Assembly: GCA_030691585.1 (NCBI GenBank)
Contig: JAUYEC010000084.1
Location: forward strand, 1-5,425
Length of the DNA stretch: 5,425 nt
Source of the DNA: Candidatus Omnitrophota bacterium
GTDB lineage: Bacteria; Omnitrophota; Gorgyraeia; Gygaellales; Profunditerraquicolaceae
Direction: 5' to 3'
In this document: piece after piece, positions 4,483-5,425 of the stretch
How positions within the stretch are numbered: position 1 is the first letter of the stretch
How the letters are laid out: each line of letters starts with the position of its first letter
Made by a program: the position numbers and the translations under genes
The notes under the pieces: generated by a model
The model's database searches: none
Seen by the model: only the letters and a program-made list of their open reading frames with translations
Told to the model about the DNA's origin: nothing

Positions 4483-4606
4483 CGGTTACGGTAACGAGGC
4501 TCGTATCAGTATTCGTCTTCCGTTGTTCGTATTTCGTATATCGTTAAACTACGGAATACGGACGACAAAAGACGAACGACGAACTACGAAACGGGCATCG
4601 TAACCG
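4483..4606. repeat. Long imperfect palindrome in the thrS leader
   Basis: The gap 4446-4628 holds one large structure. The outer arms CGGTTACG (4483-4490) and CGTAACCG (4599-4606) pair exactly. The inner arms CGTATTTCGTA (4528-4538) and TACGGAATACG (4550-4560) pair at 10 of 11 positions, the other being a G-T wobble. Between them the arms match intermittently; TTCGTC-type words on the left face GACGAA-type words on the right (for example 4512-4517 with 4571-4576). The right arm contains ACGGAATACGGACGAC (4551-4566), identical to part of the tract at 3076-3106. It ends 22 bases before the thrS ATG. It lacks T-box hallmarks, and I see no terminator T-run. Confidence 0.75.
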
Positions 4607-4628
4607 TAGCCCAAAGCAAAAACAAATT

Positions 4629-5425
4629 ATGGACCTAACTACATTACGACATTCTTGTTCGCACGTGATGGCACAGGCGGTAAAGGAGCTCTGGCCGGAG
4701 GTTAAATTGGGTATCGGCCCGGCTATTGAGAGCGGCTTTTATTATGATTTTGACAAAAAAGAGCCGTTTACCGACGCGGATCTTGCGGCAGTAGAAAAGA
4801 AGATGCAGGAGATCATCAATAAGGATCTGCTTTTTTCAAAAGAGGATCTTTCCAAAAATGCCGCGTCGGAGCTGTTTAAAAAAGTCGGTGAAGAATATAA
4901 ACTGGACCTGATCCGTAACATACCCGACGAGAACGTATCCATTTATCGCACCGGCAAGGAATTTGTCGATCTCTGCCGCGGGCCGCACATTAAATCTACG
5001 GGAGAGATAAAAGCCTTTAAGCTGCTTTCAGTGGCCGGCGCATATTGGCATGGCATTGAGACTAATCCGATGCTGCGGAGGATCTACGGTACATGTTTTG
5101 AAAGCGTAAAAGAATTAGAGGAATATTTAAAGAATCTCGAAGAAGCAAAAAAGCGCGATCACCGTAAATTAGGCCCGGCGCTGGGGATTTTTGATATATA
5201 CCACGAAGAAGCAGGGGCGGGGCTGGTGTTTTACCACCCCCAAGGCGCTATTTTGCGCGCGATTATCGAGGACTACGAAAAGAGGGAACATTTACGCCGT
5301 GGTTATCAAATAGTGACGACGCCGCATATCATGCAGGCGGGCCTGTGGAAGACATCCGGCCACTACGATTATTACCGCGATAATATGTACACCATGGATG
5401 TGGACGGCAAAGAGTTTGTGCTCAA
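4629..5425 (+). CDS. thrS: Threonyl-tRNA synthetase without TGS domain (3' end outside window)
   Basis: ThrRS attaches threonine to tRNA-Thr in the cytoplasm and removes mischarged serine. The frame is open to the right edge, giving 265 residues. The editing domain comes first: HxxxH at 8-12 (RHSCSHVMAQA) and CRGPH at 116-120, the zinc-like editing-site ligands, with the SAGAYW-like sequence VAGAYWHG at 135-142. The class II catalytic core begins at about 180 (KLGPALGIFDIYHEEAG). Motif 1 covers about 199-231 (LVFYHPQGAILR onward). The window ends just before motif 2 and its zinc Cys. Most bacterial ThrRS carry a TGS domain of about 60 residues before HxxxH; this protein starts seven residues before it. 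Upstream codons are open only to a TAA at 4545 and contain no ATG, GTG or TTG. No clear ribosome binding site is seen. The next ATG (4668) would remove HxxxH. Confidence 0.95.
   Translation, partial: MDLTTLRHSCSHVMAQAVKELWPEVKLGIGPAIESGFYYDFDKKEPFTDADLAAVEKKMQEIINKDLLFSKEDLSKNAASELFKKVGEEYKLDLIRNIPDENVSIYRTGKEFVDLCRGPHIKSTGEIKAFKLLSVAGAYWHGIETNPMLRRIYGTCFESVKELEEYLKNLEEAKKRDHRKLGPALGIFDIYHEEAGAGLVFYHPQGAILRAIIEDYEKREHLRRGYQIVTTPHIMQAGLWKTSGHYDYYRDNMYTMDVDGKEFVL

Noticed and set aside
4446..4628. A T-box riboswitch before thrS
   Set aside because: I found no conserved T-box core (UGGNACCRCG-like), no Stem I features and no terminator with a T-run. The visible structure is a word-based palindrome.
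5211..5240. A GC-rich stretch in thrS that starts like the palindromic repeat (GCAGGGGCGGG)
   Set aside because: It encodes the conserved family sequence AGAGLVFYHPQG and has no matching inverted arm, so the likeness is chance codon use.

Overview
This window most likely comes from a Gram-negative, uncultured-type bacterium with balanced base composition and a compact housekeeping gene order. Protein style, small stand-alone enzymes, GC-rich palindromes and ACGGACG-type repeats beside start codons suggest Omnitrophota or a related candidate phylum. That placement is an impression from sequence style and was not tested. All recognisable genes lie on the + strand.

Layout. Positions 1-789 hold the 3' part of a chromosome-partition parB gene, open at the left edge. 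It overlaps ndk (755-1258, nucleoside-diphosphate kinase). After a short gap with a decayed GC-rich palindrome comes a block familiar from many bacteria: yicC (1333-2160), gmk (2157-2768), rpoZ (2814-3020) and a CoaC-type flavoprotein (3112-3651). The common yicC-(remA)-gmk-rpoZ-coaBC order is kept, but remA is absent and the coaBC position carries only the decarboxylase half. Next is a structured tRNA region: tRNA-Cys(GCA) at 3730-3802, tRNA-Leu(UAA) at 3904-3986, an unrecognised three-helix membrane protein (4009-4332) and tRNA-Val(GAC) at 4369-4445. After a roughly 180-base gap dominated by a long imperfect palindrome, thrS (threonyl-tRNA synthetase, no N-terminal TGS domain) starts at 4629 and runs off the right edge.

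How the genes fit together. gmk and ndk act in series (GMP to GDP to GTP). rpoZ encodes the small omega subunit of RNA polymerase, yicC an RNase-like protein, coaC one step of coenzyme A synthesis, and the tRNAs and thrS serve translation. This is a growth-linked core region, not a defence or mobile island. I found no CRISPR array, transposase, integrase or phage gene.

The most unusual content is non-coding. There are two dispersed repeat families placed just before start codons, a roughly 124-base palindrome before thrS, a perfect 16-bp hairpin beginning on the last base of tRNA-Cys, and a tRNA-like hairpin fragment between two tRNAs. I see no convincing new multi-gene system.
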